Position numbers and translations under genes: made by a program. A DNA stretch of 6,359 bases from Atopobium sp. (GTDB lineage: Bacteria > Actinomycetota > Coriobacteriia > Coriobacteriales > Atopobiaceae). Below are positions 6,218 through 6,359 of the stretch, piece by piece. The stretch lies in assembly GCA_015259045.1 (NCBI GenBank), contig JABZHD010000068.1, forward strand, positions 1-6,359. Direction: 5' to 3'. The notes under the pieces are model-generated. The model was not told where the DNA came from. It saw only the letters and a list, made by a program, of their open reading frames with translations, and did not search any database. The stretch's first letter is position 1. Every line of letters starts with the position of its first letter.

Positions 6218-6359
6218 CGCAATTGCTGCTAAAAGGCTCATAGCCAAAAGTGCATAGGTGATTACTTTTCTTTCTCTTAATTTGACTATCCTAAAAATTT
6301 GCAAGAGGAAGATAGAGACAAAAATGCATGCATTTATCTGCTGTGGATAAGGGAATACT
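6203..6359 (-). CDS. C-terminus of small membrane protein (partial, hypothetical)
   Basis: A minus-strand frame is open from the right edge to a TAG at 6203-6205, giving 51 residues with no start in the window. The translation has two hydrophobic stretches, about ACIFVSIFLLQIFRIV and VITYALLAMSLLAAIALVLN, joined by the charged loop KLRERK. This looks like the helix-loop-helix end of a small membrane protein rather than random sequence. It converges on the acetyltransferase gene and overlaps its last 15 bases, with no terminator hairpin between them. I do not recognise the family. An open frame of this length can arise by chance, so support rests mainly on the organised hydrophobicity. Confidence 0.45.
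   Translation of the reverse strand, partial: VFPYPQQINACIFVSIFLLQIFRIVKLRERKVITYALLAMSLLAAIALVLN

Noticed and set aside
6236..6246. GGCT-CAT-AGCC mini-hairpin after the acetyltransferase gene
   Set aside because: A 4-bp stem with a 3-base loop and no U tract is too weak to call a terminator.
6342..6350. Perfect DnaA-box match TTATCCACA on the minus strand
   Set aside because: It is a single box within a possible coding frame, with no second box and no AT-rich unwinding region nearby. One 9-base match in a window this size has a few percent chance of occurring at random, so no origin is claimed.

Overview
The window looks like ordinary chromosome from a low-to-mid GC Gram-positive-type bacterium. 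Strong AGGAG-type ribosome sites, a glucose-family EIIA, a BceAB-type transporter and an Ala-rich exported protein beginning its mature part with VTQAQIDAA suggest a host-associated member of the Coriobacteriia, such as the Atopobium/Lancefieldella/Olsenella group. That placement is an impression from protein style and base composition, not a database result. No mobile element, CRISPR array, rRNA or tRNA was seen.

Layout from left to right. Positions 1-178 (minus) hold the N-terminus of an exported protein with a twin-arginine-like signal and its own sigma70-type promoter. A strong hairpin at 274-303 separates it from a minus-strand pair: an NA37/YejK-type nucleoid-associated protein (335-1396) and, upstream of it, a stand-alone PTS EIIA of the glucose family (1439-2002). 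Next, also on the minus strand, comes a two-gene peptide/antibiotic-type ABC transporter. Its BceB-like permease (2138-4243) starts inside the end of its BceA-like ATPase gene (4233-5063). An imperfect hairpin at 2070-2108 lies between the permease and the EIIA gene.

A 152-base divergent region (5064-5215) carries an 11-bp-period direct repeat (ACCTTAC) in the position expected for an OmpR-type response regulator upstream of the transporter -10. To its right, on the plus strand, is a 333-residue protein (5216-6217) that appears to fuse an ElaA-like GNAT domain to a PaiA-like (polyamine-type) GNAT domain. At the right edge an open minus-strand frame (6203-6359) encodes what looks like the C-terminal part of a small two-helix membrane protein, converging on and overlapping the acetyltransferase gene by 15 bases.

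How the parts fit: the ATPase and permease form one transporter, probably for cell-envelope-active peptide detoxification or sensing. No partner histidine kinase/regulator pair is in the window, so control presumably comes from elsewhere. The EIIA and nucleoid-protein genes are probably co-transcribed. The most unusual items are the double-GNAT fusion and the putative regulator site. I did not find evidence for a wholly new defence or mobile system.
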